Positions 8,997 to 18,274 of a stretch of DNA of 64,000 nucleotides are shown one piece after another. Under the pieces are notes generated by a model, which saw only the letters and a list, made by a program, of their open reading frames with translations, did not search any database and was not told the DNA's origin. The translations under genes and the position numbers were made by a program. The stretch covers positions 1 to 64,000 of the forward strand of contig NZ_PCPB01000016.1 of assembly GCF_002979535.1 (NCBI RefSeq), in the 5' to 3' direction. The stretch comes from Brevundimonas sp. MYb52. Lineage in GTDB: Bacteria; Pseudomonadota; Alphaproteobacteria; Caulobacterales; Caulobacteraceae. Each line of letters starts with the position of its first letter. Within the stretch, counting starts at the first letter, position 1.

Positions 8997-11059
8997 CGAC
9001 CGCTCGTCCGATCCCGTCCGTCTCCCTGACCACAGCCCGCACCGGCGCCTCGACCAAGGCGAACGAGATGGGCATGCGGGTGATGCAGGAGCGCGCCTAT
9101 GCCCGGCGCGGCGAGCAATACCTGTTGATCAAGTCGCCGCCAGCATCAGGCAAGTCTCGGGCCTTGATGTTTATCGCCCTGGACAAGCTGCACAACCAGG
9201 ACCTGAAGCAGGCGATCATCGTGGTGCCCGAGAAGTCGATCGGCGGCAGCTTCGCCGACGAACCGTTGAGCCACTTCGGGTTCTGGGCGGACTGGAGGGT
9301 CAAGCCACAGTGGAACCTGTGCAACGCCCCCGGCATTGACGAGGCGCGGGTAGCAAAGTCCAAGGTCAAGGCAGTTGGGGAATTCTTGGCGAGCGACGAC
9401 CGGGTCCTCGTGTGCACCCACGCCACCTTCCGCTTCGCGGTCGAGGACCTCGGCGTCGAGGCCTTCGACGACCGCCTGATCGCGGTGGACGAGTTCCATC
9501 ACGTCAGCGCAAACCCGGACAATGTGCTGGGACGCCAGCTTGGCGACCTGATCGCGCGGGACAAGGCGCACATCGTCGCCATGACCGGCTCCTACTTCCG
9601 GGGCGACGCGGAAGCGGTCCTGTCGCCCGGCGACGAAGCGAAGTTCGAGACCGTCACCTACACCTACTACGAGCAACTGAATGGCTACGAGCACCTGAAG
9701 GCGCTCGACATCGGCTACTTCTTCTATTCGGGCCGCTACCTCGACGCGATCATGAAGGTGCTCGATCCGAGCCGGAAGACGATCGTCCACATCCCCCACG
9801 TGGCCTCGCGCGAGAGCACCAAGGACAAGATCAAGGAAATCGACGAAATCATGGACGCCTTGGGCGACTGGAAGGGGGTCGACCCGGTTACCGGCTTCCA
9901 CCAGATCGAGATCGAGGGCGGCCGCATCATCAAGGTCGCCGATCTGGTCGATGACGACCCCGGCAAACGCGAGCGCGTGATCACGGCGCTCAAGGACCCC
10001 GCCCACCGAAATGACCGGGACCACGTCGACATCATCCTGGCCCTCGGCATGGCTAAGGAGGGCTTTGACTGGATTTGGTGCGAGCACGCGCTCACGGTTG
10101 GCTACCGGAGCAGCCTGACCGAGATCATCCAGATCATCGGCCGTGCCACCCGCGATGCGCCGGGCAAGGAGCGCGCCGCCTTCACCAACCTGATCGCGGA
10201 GCCGGACGCCGCCGAGTCCGTGGTGGTCGACGCCATCAACGATACCCTGAAGGCCATCGCCGCCAGCCTGCTCATGGAGCAGGTGCTGGCGCCACGCTTC
10301 GAGTTCACGCCGAAGGACACCGGGCCGAAGGAAGGGTTCAACTACGGCGAGGGCGGCTATCAGGAAGGCAAGCGCAATGTCGGCGTCAATGAAGAGACGG
10401 GGCAATTCCACTTCGAGATCAAGGGGCTGGTGACGCCTGAAAGTCCCGAAGCGACCCGCATTTGCCGCGAGGACCTGAACGAGGTCATCACCGCCTTCGT
10501 TCAGGACAAGCAGGCTCTGGAGCGTGGTCTGTTCGACCACGAGAACGTCGTGCCGGAAGAACTAACCCAACTGCGCATGGGAAAGATCGTTCGGGATCGT
10601 TACCCGGAGTTGAGCGAAACGGACCAGGAAGCCATCCGCCAGCACGCCGTCGCTGCGCTCAACCTGACCCAGGAAGCCAAGCGTCTGGCCACCGGGGGCA
10701 CCAGTGACAGCGATCCCAAGGCGAATACCGCCCTGCTGGATGGCGTGCGCAAGCTGGCGATGGACGTCAGAGAACTGGACATCGACCTCATCGACCGGAT
10801 CAATCCATTCGAGGCTGCCTACGCGGTGCTGGCGAAGTCCATGAGCGAAGGCATGTTGAAGCAGGTCGCCGCCGCGATCGCCGCGAAGAAGATCAGCCTG
10901 ACCATCGAAGAAGCCCGTGACCTCGCCAAGCGCGCCCTGAAGTTCAAGCAGGAGCACGGTCGCCTGCCTGAGATCACCTCTCAGGACCCGTGGGAAAAAC
11001 GAATGGCTGAAGGCGTTGCTTTCCTGGCCCGTAGTCGCGCACAAGCCGGCAATGGCTGA
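8993..11059 (+). CDS. SF2 DEAD/DEAH-type helicase of the methylase/nuclease operon
   Basis: 688-aa superfamily 2 ATPase. Walker A is PPASGKS (residues 49-55), Walker B/motif II is DEFH (166-169), motif III is MTGS, and motif VI is IGRATR (382-387), so both RecA lobes are present. After about residue 430 comes a helical C-terminal region of some 250 aa with no motif I recognise. The helicase resembles the restriction-type translocases of type I/III and related defence systems, but no nuclease motif is visible in it. It starts inside the DUF262 stop codon and ends 8 nt into the GIY-YIG gene, so all three are translationally linked. The likely role is DNA translocation or unwinding that feeds the partner nucleases. 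Confidence 0.85.
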   Translation: MTTARPIPSVSLTTARTGASTKANEMGMRVMQERAYARRGEQYLLIKSPPASGKSRALMFIALDKLHNQDLKQAIIVVPEKSIGGSFADEPLSHFGFWADWRVKPQWNLCNAPGIDEARVAKSKVKAVGEFLASDDRVLVCTHATFRFAVEDLGVEAFDDRLIAVDEFHHVSANPDNVLGRQLGDLIARDKAHIVAMTGSYFRGDAEAVLSPGDEAKFETVTYTYYEQLNGYEHLKALDIGYFFYSGRYLDAIMKVLDPSRKTIVHIPHVASRESTKDKIKEIDEIMDALGDWKGVDPVTGFHQIEIEGGRIIKVADLVDDDPGKRERVITALKDPAHRNDRDHVDIILALGMAKEGFDWIWCEHALTVGYRSSLTEIIQIIGRATRDAPGKERAAFTNLIAEPDAAESVVVDAINDTLKAIAASLLMEQVLAPRFEFTPKDTGPKEGFNYGEGGYQEGKRNVGVNEETGQFHFEIKGLVTPESPEATRICREDLNEVITAFVQDKQALERGLFDHENVVPEELTQLRMGKIVRDRYPELSETDQEAIRQHAVAALNLTQEAKRLATGGTSDSDPKANTALLDGVRKLAMDVRELDIDLIDRINPFEAAYAVLAKSMSEGMLKQVAAAIAAKKISLTIEEARDLAKRALKFKQEHGRLPEITSQDPWEKRMAEGVAFLARSRAQAGNG

Positions 11060-12272
11060 CTTGGACAACGAAGACGACAAACTGCTTGCCGAACTCGGCG
11101 TCGAGGTCACCGCGAAGAAGGTGGCCACCCTCACGCCGTTGGAGGAACGGGTCATTGCAGGTTTTGAAGTCGTTATGCGGTTTCATGCCGAACACGGCCG
11201 TGCGCCTCTTCACGGCGAGGGTCGGGACATCTTCGAGCGCCTCTATGCGGTTCGTCTGGATCGCCTGCGCGATTTGACCGAATTCCACGCCCTCCTCGCC
11301 GAGTTCGACATGGCGGGTCTGCTGGCTAAGCCGGACGGGCTTGTCTCCGCCGAAATCGAAGCCCTCGACGATGAGGGCCTGCTTGCCGAACTCGGCGTCG
11401 AAGCCAATGGACAGGTCGAGGACGACATCAAAACCCTGCGCCATGTGAAACCACGCCAGGAAATCCGCGCCGCCGAGGAGATCACCTCTCGCCGCCCGTG
11501 CGCCGAGTTCGAGCGCTTCCAGCCGCTGTTCGAGGCGGTTCGGGCCGACCTTAAGTCAGGGGTGCGAGAGGCCCGAAAGTTCGGCGAGAGCGCCGCCATT
11601 CGGAAGGGCGAGTTCTTCATCCTCGGCGGACAGGTCGCCTATGTCGCCGAAGTCCCCGAAGCGTTCACGATCGAACACGACCACCCCAATGGACGCTTGC
11701 GGGTGATCTTCGACAACGGCACCGAAAGCGAGCCTCTCCTGCGCTCGTTCCAGCGTGCCCTCTACAAGGATGAACAGGTCGGCCGCCGCATTACCGACCC
11801 CGCCGTGGGGCCGCTGTTCGGCACCGAGGCCGAGGACGGCGACCTGGAGAGCGGCACGATTTACGTCCTACGCAGCAGGTCGGATCATCCGACGATCACT
11901 GATCGTCATGATCTGATCCACAAGATCGGTGTGACCGGTGGCGATGTGAACGCCAGAATCGCTAACGCTCGCCACGACCCGACCTACCTACTCGCTGACG
12001 TAGAGATCGTTGCCACCTACAAACTCTACAACATCAATCGGGCCAAACTCGAAGGCGTGTTTCATCGAGTGTTGGGTCGCGCGCGTCTCGATCTGACGAT
12101 CCCGGATCGGTTCGGCCAAACCGTTCGGCCCCGTGAATGGTTCCTGGTCCCGCTCCACGTCATTGACGAGGTGGTGGAGCGCATCAGCAACCAGACGATC
12201 ACCGACTACGAGTACGATCCTGCCTCCGCCTCATTGGTCAGGCACGGCAGCGGGGTGGCTACTCAATCCTGA
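11052..12272 (+). CDS. GIY-YIG nuclease family protein (MUG113/T5orf172-like C-terminus)
   Basis: 406-aa protein. The C-terminal third is a GIY-YIG nuclease: GTIYV (268-272), HKIGVTGG (290-297), an Arg in NARIANARHDP, and a Glu in KLEGVFHRVL as the metal ligand. The tail PREWFLVPLHVIDEVVERI...TITDYEYDP matches a widespread annotated family that I remember. The N-terminal half is acidic and helical and contains a repeat, LLAELGVE, near residues 12-19 and again near 103-110. I chose ATG 11052, which overlaps the helicase stop by 8 nt; an in-frame TTG at 11016 would only add residues read inside the helicase gene. Probably the effector nuclease, or one of two, of the operon. Confidence 0.82.
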   Translation: MADLDNEDDKLLAELGVEVTAKKVATLTPLEERVIAGFEVVMRFHAEHGRAPLHGEGRDIFERLYAVRLDRLRDLTEFHALLAEFDMAGLLAKPDGLVSAEIEALDDEGLLAELGVEANGQVEDDIKTLRHVKPRQEIRAAEEITSRRPCAEFERFQPLFEAVRADLKSGVREARKFGESAAIRKGEFFILGGQVAYVAEVPEAFTIEHDHPNGRLRVIFDNGTESEPLLRSFQRALYKDEQVGRRITDPAVGPLFGTEAEDGDLESGTIYVLRSRSDHPTITDRHDLIHKIGVTGGDVNARIANARHDPTYLLADVEIVATYKLYNINRAKLEGVFHRVLGRARLDLTIPDRFGQTVRPREWFLVPLHVIDEVVERISNQTITDYEYDPASASLVRHGSGVATQS

Positions 12273-12283
12273 GGCTTCTCGGG

Positions 12284-12475
12284 CTACGCCAGTCGGCGAC
12301 CGAGTTCACGCATCGACTTGCGCGACGGACGAGGCAGCTTGGCCTTCAACGCCTTCAGTTCCTTCGCCTCTTCACGCGTCAGGGGGCGGTCATGATCTCC
12401 GAGGATGTCACGGATCGCCTGCGCTACGCTCGCCGCAACGGCGTCGTCATCATCGTCTTGGACCGGCGGGGTCAC
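12284..12475 (-). CDS. small acidic/basic hypothetical protein
   Basis: A 63-aa GTG-start ORF with an acidic N-terminus (QDDDDDAV) and a Lys/Arg-rich helical C-terminus (TREEAKELKALKAKLPRPSRKSMRELGRRLA). The codon pattern is compatible with a gene and the composition is protein-like, but I recognise no family. It converges on the GIY-YIG gene, 11 bp away. It could be a small accessory protein of the island or a spurious ORF. Confidence 0.45.
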   Translation of the reverse strand: MTPPVQDDDDDAVAASVAQAIRDILGDHDRPLTREEAKELKALKAKLPRPSRKSMRELGRRLA

Positions 12476-12524
12476 TTAGGCTCTCGTAGTTGGGGCGACA
12501 TTGGGGAAGGCTACCACGCCTCGG

Positions 12525-12713
12525 TCAGTAGGGCACGTTCGACGCCGCGCGGCGCAGCAGCGCCTGAACAGCGGCCTCCTTGGTCGGCCACGCGCCGCAC
12601 TCGACGCCGTTAAGGGAGCCGACGAACTGAAGGCGGCCGCCGGACGTCACACGGCGAACGCCGAAAACCTGACGGCCCCGCGAAAAGTGGATATAGTGAG
12701 AACGACTGTGCAT
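12525..12713 (-). CDS. small hypothetical protein
   Basis: A 62-aa ORF from an ATG at 12713 with GGAG eight bases upstream. The translation (YIHFSRGRQVFGVRRV...LQFVGSLNGVECGAWPTKEAAVQALLRR) looks like a small beta-rich domain with a terminal helix. I do not recognise it. It lies upstream of the 63-aa ORF on the same strand, so the two could be cotranscribed at the edge of the island. Confidence 0.5.
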   Translation of the reverse strand: MHSRSHYIHFSRGRQVFGVRRVTSGGRLQFVGSLNGVECGAWPTKEAAVQALLRRAASNVPY

Positions 12714-12861
12714 CGGGGGAACTCCATTGATCGTCCCCCAGCGCTGAAGGCCCCCGAACGCCTTATCAACGCCTCCAGAACAGCTACGTCACCACCGATA
12801 TGCGCCCGCACCTGACAAACGAGCCCGAACCCGCTAAAGGCTCGCGCTCACGAGGAATCCC

Positions 12862-13959
<1,098 letters not shown>

Positions 13960-14039
13960 TGCTGACGCGGCGGCCGGTTAGAAAATCTGACCGGCCCCGC
14001 AGAAAATCTGAAATCCCATTGCTATTCGGGGTTTGCTAG

Positions 14040-14083
14040 CCTCGGGGAATGAAGGCGCGGTTCCCGCGTCAGACTCCCCGGGG
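14040..14083 (+). promoter_or_regulatory. 5'-leader hairpin that can mask the ribosome site of metY
   Basis: A 9-bp stem can form between 14040-14048 (CCTCGGGGA) and 14075-14083 (TCCCCGGGG), with one G-U pair, enclosing a small inner hairpin (CGCGG-TTC-CCGCG). The 3' arm contains the GGGG of the ribosome site (GGGGAAA, 14080-14086) for the ATG at 14091. Translation could therefore be gated by this fold. It does not match the SAM-II consensus as I remember it. Confidence 0.55.
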
Positions 14084-14090
14084 AAACGCC

Positions 14091-15362
14091 ATGAAGTTCG
14101 ACACGCTCGCCGTCCACGCCGGCTATTCGCCTGACCCGACGACCAGGTCGGTGGCCGTGCCCATCTATCAGACCACCAGCTACGCCTTTGACGACACCCA
14201 GCATGGGGCCGACCTGTTCGACCTGAAGGTGGCGGGCAATATCTACACCCGGATCATGAACCCCACGTCCGACGTGCTGGAGCAGCGTCTGGCGGCGCTG
14301 GAGGGCGGGATCGCGGCCCTGACCGTGGCCTCGGGCATGGCGGCCATCACCTATGCCATCCTGACGATCGCCGAGGCCGGCGACAACATCATCGCCACCG
14401 GCGCCCTCTATGGCGGCACCTACAACCTGTTCGCCCACACCCTGCCCCAGTACGGCATTGAGGTGCGCTTCATCGACGCCGACGACATCGCCGCTGTCGC
14501 CGCCAACACCGATGAGCGGACCAAGGCGGTCTTCTGCGAGTCCATCGGCAATCCGCTGGGCAATGTGGTGGACTTCGCCGCCCTGGCCGACGCGGCCCAT
14601 GCCCAGGGTCTGCCGCTGATCGTCGACAACACCGTGCCGACCCCCTACCTGACCCGCCCCATCGAACACGGCGCCGACATCGTCGTCCACGCCCTGACCA
14701 AGTATATCGGCGGCCACGGCACCTCGATCGGCGGGGCCATCATCGACAGCGGCAAATTCCCCTGGGCCGAGCACAAGGCGCGCTTTCGTCGCCTGAACGA
14801 GCCCGAGGTGTCGTATCACGGCGTGGTCTATACCGAGGCGCTGGGCCCGGCGGCCTATATCGGTCGGGTGCGGACGGTCCTGTTGCGCAACACCGGCGCC
14901 GCCATCTCGCCCTTCAACAGCTTCCTGATCCTGCAAGGGCTGGAAACCCTGGCCCTGCGCATGGACCGGCACGTCGAGAACGCCGTGGCCGTGGCGAACT
15001 ATCTGAAGGCCCACCCCAAGGTGAAGTGGGTCAACTACGCCGGTCTGCCCGACCACCCCGGCCACGCCCTGATCCAGAAGTATTTCGGCGGCAAGGCCTC
15101 GGGTCTGCTGACCTTTGGCGTGGACGGTGGCCGCGAGGCCGGCGGGCGGTTCCAGGACGCGGTCAAGCTGTTCACCCGCCTGGTCAACATCGGCGACGCC
15201 AAGTCCCTAGTCTGTCACCCGGCGTCTACCACCCACCGCCAGTTGTCGCCAGACGAGCTGAAGAAGGCGGGCGTGACCGAGGACACCGTGCGACTGTCGG
15301 TCGGCATCGAGCACATCGACGACCTGATCGCGGACCTGGAACAGGCCCTGAGGGCGGTCTGA
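14091..15362 (+). CDS. metY: O-acetylhomoserine aminocarboxypropyltransferase/sulfhydrylase
   Basis: 423-aa PLP enzyme of the Cys/Met-metabolism family, making homocysteine from O-acetylhomoserine and sulfide (direct sulfhydrylation) in methionine synthesis. Signatures: FDTLAVHAGYSPDPTTRSVAVPIYQTTSY at the N-terminus, the substrate-binding YTRIMNPT, and the PLP lysine K204 in ALTKYIGGHG. The C-terminal SLVCHPASTTHRQLS and VRLSVGIEHIDDLIADL are typical of MetY and separate it from cystathionine synthases. I chose ATG 14091 because GGGGAAA sits at ideal distance and homologues start MKFDTLAVHAG. An ATG at 14049 is in frame but lies inside the leader hairpin. Confidence 0.9.
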   Translation: MKFDTLAVHAGYSPDPTTRSVAVPIYQTTSYAFDDTQHGADLFDLKVAGNIYTRIMNPTSDVLEQRLAALEGGIAALTVASGMAAITYAILTIAEAGDNIIATGALYGGTYNLFAHTLPQYGIEVRFIDADDIAAVAANTDERTKAVFCESIGNPLGNVVDFAALADAAHAQGLPLIVDNTVPTPYLTRPIEHGADIVVHALTKYIGGHGTSIGGAIIDSGKFPWAEHKARFRRLNEPEVSYHGVVYTEALGPAAYIGRVRTVLLRNTGAAISPFNSFLILQGLETLALRMDRHVENAVAVANYLKAHPKVKWVNYAGLPDHPGHALIQKYFGGKASGLLTFGVDGGREAGGRFQDAVKLFTRLVNIGDAKSLVCHPASTTHRQLSPDELKKAGVTEDTVRLSVGIEHIDDLIADLEQALRAV

Positions 15363-15365
15363 CCC

Positions 15366-15836
15366 TCAGTCCGCCAGGGTGGTGCATCGCAGCAGCCGGA
15401 CTGGCCGGTCGCTGCGGTCCATCCAGGTGATGGCCAGGGTCTGGGCCGTGGCGGCGAAACGCACCCGCTCGTAATGTGCCTGACCCTCGGCGTCGCACTT
15501 CAGCGCCGCTTCATAGCCAGTGCTGATCTCCGTGATGCGCTGGATGTCGCAGCGGTTCTCATAGCCGCGCAACTCCGTGGTGGTGATCTCGATCGGCACG
15601 CGATCTCCGCGCGGGTTGAAGCACCACTCCGCCTCGGCCGCCCAGCGGCCCACGAAACTGGCCGGCCCCGCCCCCGGAAGCATGGATTCGGCGCCGGGCG
15701 GGCGCTCGCTCGGGGGCGCGACGGCGGCCGGCCCCTGAATGGGCTGAGCCGGCTCCGTCGGCGGATTGACCCCGCCGTCCCTATCGCATCCTGCCAAGGC
15801 GAGGGCGACGACACAGATCACGACGAGACGGTTCAT
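15366..15836 (-). CDS. hypothetical lipoprotein
   Basis: 156-aa protein starting MNRLVVICVVALALAGC, a clean lipoprotein signal (lipobox ALAGC). A Pro/Ala-rich linker is followed by a compact domain with paired Cys residues (AEWCFNPRG, ENRCDIQ, ALKCD, LLRCTTLAD) that may form disulfides. I recognise no family. It converges on metY with 3 bp between stop codons. The reading frame is open further upstream, to 15935, but a longer start would hide the signal peptide. Confidence 0.72.
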   Translation of the reverse strand: MNRLVVICVVALALAGCDRDGGVNPPTEPAQPIQGPAAVAPPSERPPGAESMLPGAGPASFVGRWAAEAEWCFNPRGDRVPIEITTTELRGYENRCDIQRITEISTGYEAALKCDAEGQAHYERVRFAATAQTLAITWMDRSDRPVRLLRCTTLAD

Positions 15837-15886
15837 TGGTATGGAACGCCCGCTGCGGCGGCGCAGTTTCACCACAACGCCACAAT

Positions 15887-15901
15887 TGAGATTGATTCTG
15901 A
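15887..15901. promoter_or_regulatory. Fur-like box upstream of the haem-type TonB receptor
   Basis: TGAGATTGATTCTGA matches the 7-1-7 Fur pattern TGANAATNATTNTCA at 10 of 12 fixed positions. It lies about 50 bp upstream of the receptor start at 15950 and between two divergent genes. Iron repression of the receptor operon is the inference. Confidence 0.5.
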
Positions 15902-15949
15902 TAACCGTTCGCAGTAATTGCGCAGCCCTCTCCAACCGGGGCCGTAACC

Positions 15950-18229
15950 ATGCGCTCGTTTCTGATGTTCTCCGCCGGGCTGACCGCCCTTTCGGCCGCC
16001 GCCTTCCCCGCCTTCGCCGACGAGGTTGCGGACCTGGAACAGGCCGTTCCGGTCGCCCCGATCACTGTGGTCGGCACCCGCACCCAGCGCCGCGTGGACG
16101 ATGTCCCGGCCAGCGTCAGCGTCATCACCGCCGAGACCATCGAGAACAACCTGGTCACCGACATCAAGGACCTGATCCGGTTCGAGCCGGGCGTCAGCGT
16201 CCCGACCAGCCCTGCCCGCTTCTCGGCCGCCCTGTCGGGCGCCGGCCGCGACGGCAACTCGGGCTTCACCATTCGCGGCATGGGCGGCAATCGAGTCCTG
16301 ATCATCCAGGACGGCGTGCGCGTGCCCGACGGCTTCGCCTTCGGCGCCCAGAGCGTCGGTCGCGGAGGCTATAACGACCTGGACCTGGTCAAGTCGGTCG
16401 AGATCCTGCGCGGCCCGGCCTCGGCCCTCTATGGTTCGGACGGCATCGCCGGCGCGGTCAGCTTCACCTCCAAGGACCCGTCCGACTTCATCAATAGCGG
16501 CGAGAACTTCGGCGCTCGCGCCCGCGTCGGCTACAGCTCCGCCGATGAAGGCTGGACCGAGGGTCTGGCCCTAGCGGGCCGTGCCGGGACCCTGTCCGGC
16601 CTGCTGGCCTACACCCGCCGCGACGCCCATGAGACCGAGAACATGGCCGAGACCGGCGGCACGGGTTCGGCCCGCACCCTGCCCAACCCGCAAGAGTTCG
16701 CCTCGAACGCCGTCCTGGCCAAGCTGGTCTGGGATGCGAACGACAACCACGCCTTCCGCCTGACCTATGACCACTTCGATCAGGACATGGAGGGCGACGC
16801 CCTGAGCACGCGCGGATCGAGCCGCTCCGGCACGCAGGCGCGCACTACGATCACGACGGTCAATCAGGTCCTGGCTCAGGACGAAACCCAGCGCGACCGC
16901 ATCAGCCTAGACTGGCGCTTCAGCGACTTCCTCGGCCTGGAATCGGGATCGGTCGCCGGATACTGGCAGGACGCGACGACCCGTCAGTTCACCTTTGAAG
17001 ATCGGGATATCACCACCATCATCAACGGCGGGACGCCGACCACGGTCGCCAGCGACCGCACCCGCGACGTGACCTTCGACAACACGGTCTGGGGCCTGGC
17101 GGCACAGGGGTCCAAGACCTTTGGCGGTCCCTCGGTTCAGCATCGCGTCACCGTCGGCGGCGACTGGTCGCGCACCACCCAGGAAGGCATCCGCGACGGC
17201 ACAGTGCCGCCGATGGGCGAGCCCTTCCCCGCCCGCCCCTTCCCCAAGACCGAATATGATCTGGCGGGCCTGTTCGTTCAGAACGAGATCACGCTGATGG
17301 GCGGCCGCCTCAGCATCATCCCGGCCCTGCGCTACGACTGGTATGAGTTGACGCCCAAGGCCGACGCCCTGTTCCCGGCCCCGTCCGAGGGTCAGAGCGA
17401 CAGCCATCTGTCGCCCAAGATCGGCGCCATCTACTGGGTCGATGACCACTTCAGCGTCTTCGCCAACTACGCCCAAGGCTTCAAGGCGCCCTCGCCCATG
17501 CAGGTGAACAACTTCTTCGCCAACCCGGTGTTCGGCTATGAGTCCATTCCCAACCCCGACCTGACGCCGGAAACCAGCGAGAGCATCGAGGGCGGTTTCC
17601 GCTTCCGCAATCTGGCGATGTTCGGCGGCGCCCTGTCGCTGTCGACCACGGCCTTCCACACCAGCTACGACGACTTCATCAACCAGGTGGTGGTGCGCGG
17701 GACTGGCGTGCCGGGCGTCGATCCTCTGATCTATCAGTACGTCAACCTGACCGAGGTGAAGATCTGGGGTCTGGAAGCGCGCGGGGACATCCGCTGGGAC
17801 AACGGCTTCTCGGCCATCGTCGCCGCCTCGTTCGCAGACGGCGATCAGGAGACGGACGGCGAGCGCGGCAAGCTGACCAGCATTGATCCGATCAAGGTTG
17901 TGGCGGGCCTGAACTATGCTGCGCCGTCGGGCGTCTGGGGCGGCGGCGCGACCGTCACCTGGTCCGACGACAAGTCGAACCATGAGTGCGGCGGCGGCCT
18001 GTGCTGGCCGGGCGAGGAGTTCGCCATCCTGGACCTGACCGCCTTCTGGAACGTCACCGAAAAGGCCACCCTGCGCGCCGGCGTGTTCAACGTCTTCGAC
18101 GAGAAGTACGCCTGGTGGAGCGACGTTCGCGGACTGAACCGCCCGGCCGTCGACGCCCGGCCCGCGACTCTGGACGCCTTTACCCAGCCGGGCCGCAACT
18201 TCGGCGTCTCGGTCAACTTGCGCTACTGA
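15950..18229 (+). CDS. TonB-dependent haem/haemoglobin-type receptor
   Basis: 759-aa outer-membrane receptor. A signal peptide (ending AFPAFADE) precedes a TonB-box-like ITVVGTRTQRRVDDVP, a plug domain with GFTIRGMGGNRVLIIQDGVRVPDGF, and a barrel ending FGVSVNLRY. Family marks of haem receptors are FKAPS (FRAP box, near residue 512) and NPDL (NPNL box) with the usual NFFANP between them. The His that lies between these boxes in well-studied haem receptors is not present here. The next gene, a DUF6607 secreted protein 45 bp downstream, is a common partner of such receptors. Likely iron-regulated (Fur-like box upstream). The receptor class is certain; haem as substrate is likely. Confidence 0.83.
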   Translation: MRSFLMFSAGLTALSAAAFPAFADEVADLEQAVPVAPITVVGTRTQRRVDDVPASVSVITAETIENNLVTDIKDLIRFEPGVSVPTSPARFSAALSGAGRDGNSGFTIRGMGGNRVLIIQDGVRVPDGFAFGAQSVGRGGYNDLDLVKSVEILRGPASALYGSDGIAGAVSFTSKDPSDFINSGENFGARARVGYSSADEGWTEGLALAGRAGTLSGLLAYTRRDAHETENMAETGGTGSARTLPNPQEFASNAVLAKLVWDANDNHAFRLTYDHFDQDMEGDALSTRGSSRSGTQARTTITTVNQVLAQDETQRDRISLDWRFSDFLGLESGSVAGYWQDATTRQFTFEDRDITTIINGGTPTTVASDRTRDVTFDNTVWGLAAQGSKTFGGPSVQHRVTVGGDWSRTTQEGIRDGTVPPMGEPFPARPFPKTEYDLAGLFVQNEITLMGGRLSIIPALRYDWYELTPKADALFPAPSEGQSDSHLSPKIGAIYWVDDHFSVFANYAQGFKAPSPMQVNNFFANPVFGYESIPNPDLTPETSESIEGGFRFRNLAMFGGALSLSTTAFHTSYDDFINQVVVRGTGVPGVDPLIYQYVNLTEVKIWGLEARGDIRWDNGFSAIVAASFADGDQETDGERGKLTSIDPIKVVAGLNYAAPSGVWGGGATVTWSDDKSNHECGGGLCWPGEEFAILDLTAFWNVTEKATLRAGVFNVFDEKYAWWSDVRGLNRPAVDARPATLDAFTQPGRNFGVSVNLRY

Positions 18230-18274
18230 GACCGAGGGTTAAAAATGCAAACGACTCTCATTACGGAAAAACCC

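Noticed and set aside
4490..12272. Assignment to BREX, DISARM or a type I restriction system
   Set aside because: The marker genes (PglZ/BrxC, DUF1998/PLD protein, HsdS/HsdR) are absent. The methylase alone resembles PglX-like enzymes only in general layout.
2700..12860. tRNA gene as the island's integration site
   Set aside because: I looked at both flanks and found no cloverleaf or recognisable tRNA 3' end, and no integrase gene.
13972..13996. Terminator after ychF
   Set aside because: GGCCGGT/ACCGGCC can pair, but the loop is large and A-rich and no T-run follows. Not strong enough to list.
14040..14090. SAM-II riboswitch upstream of metY
   Set aside because: The gene context fits, but the conserved SAM-II core that I remember next to the ribosome site is absent. 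I kept only a generic hairpin call.
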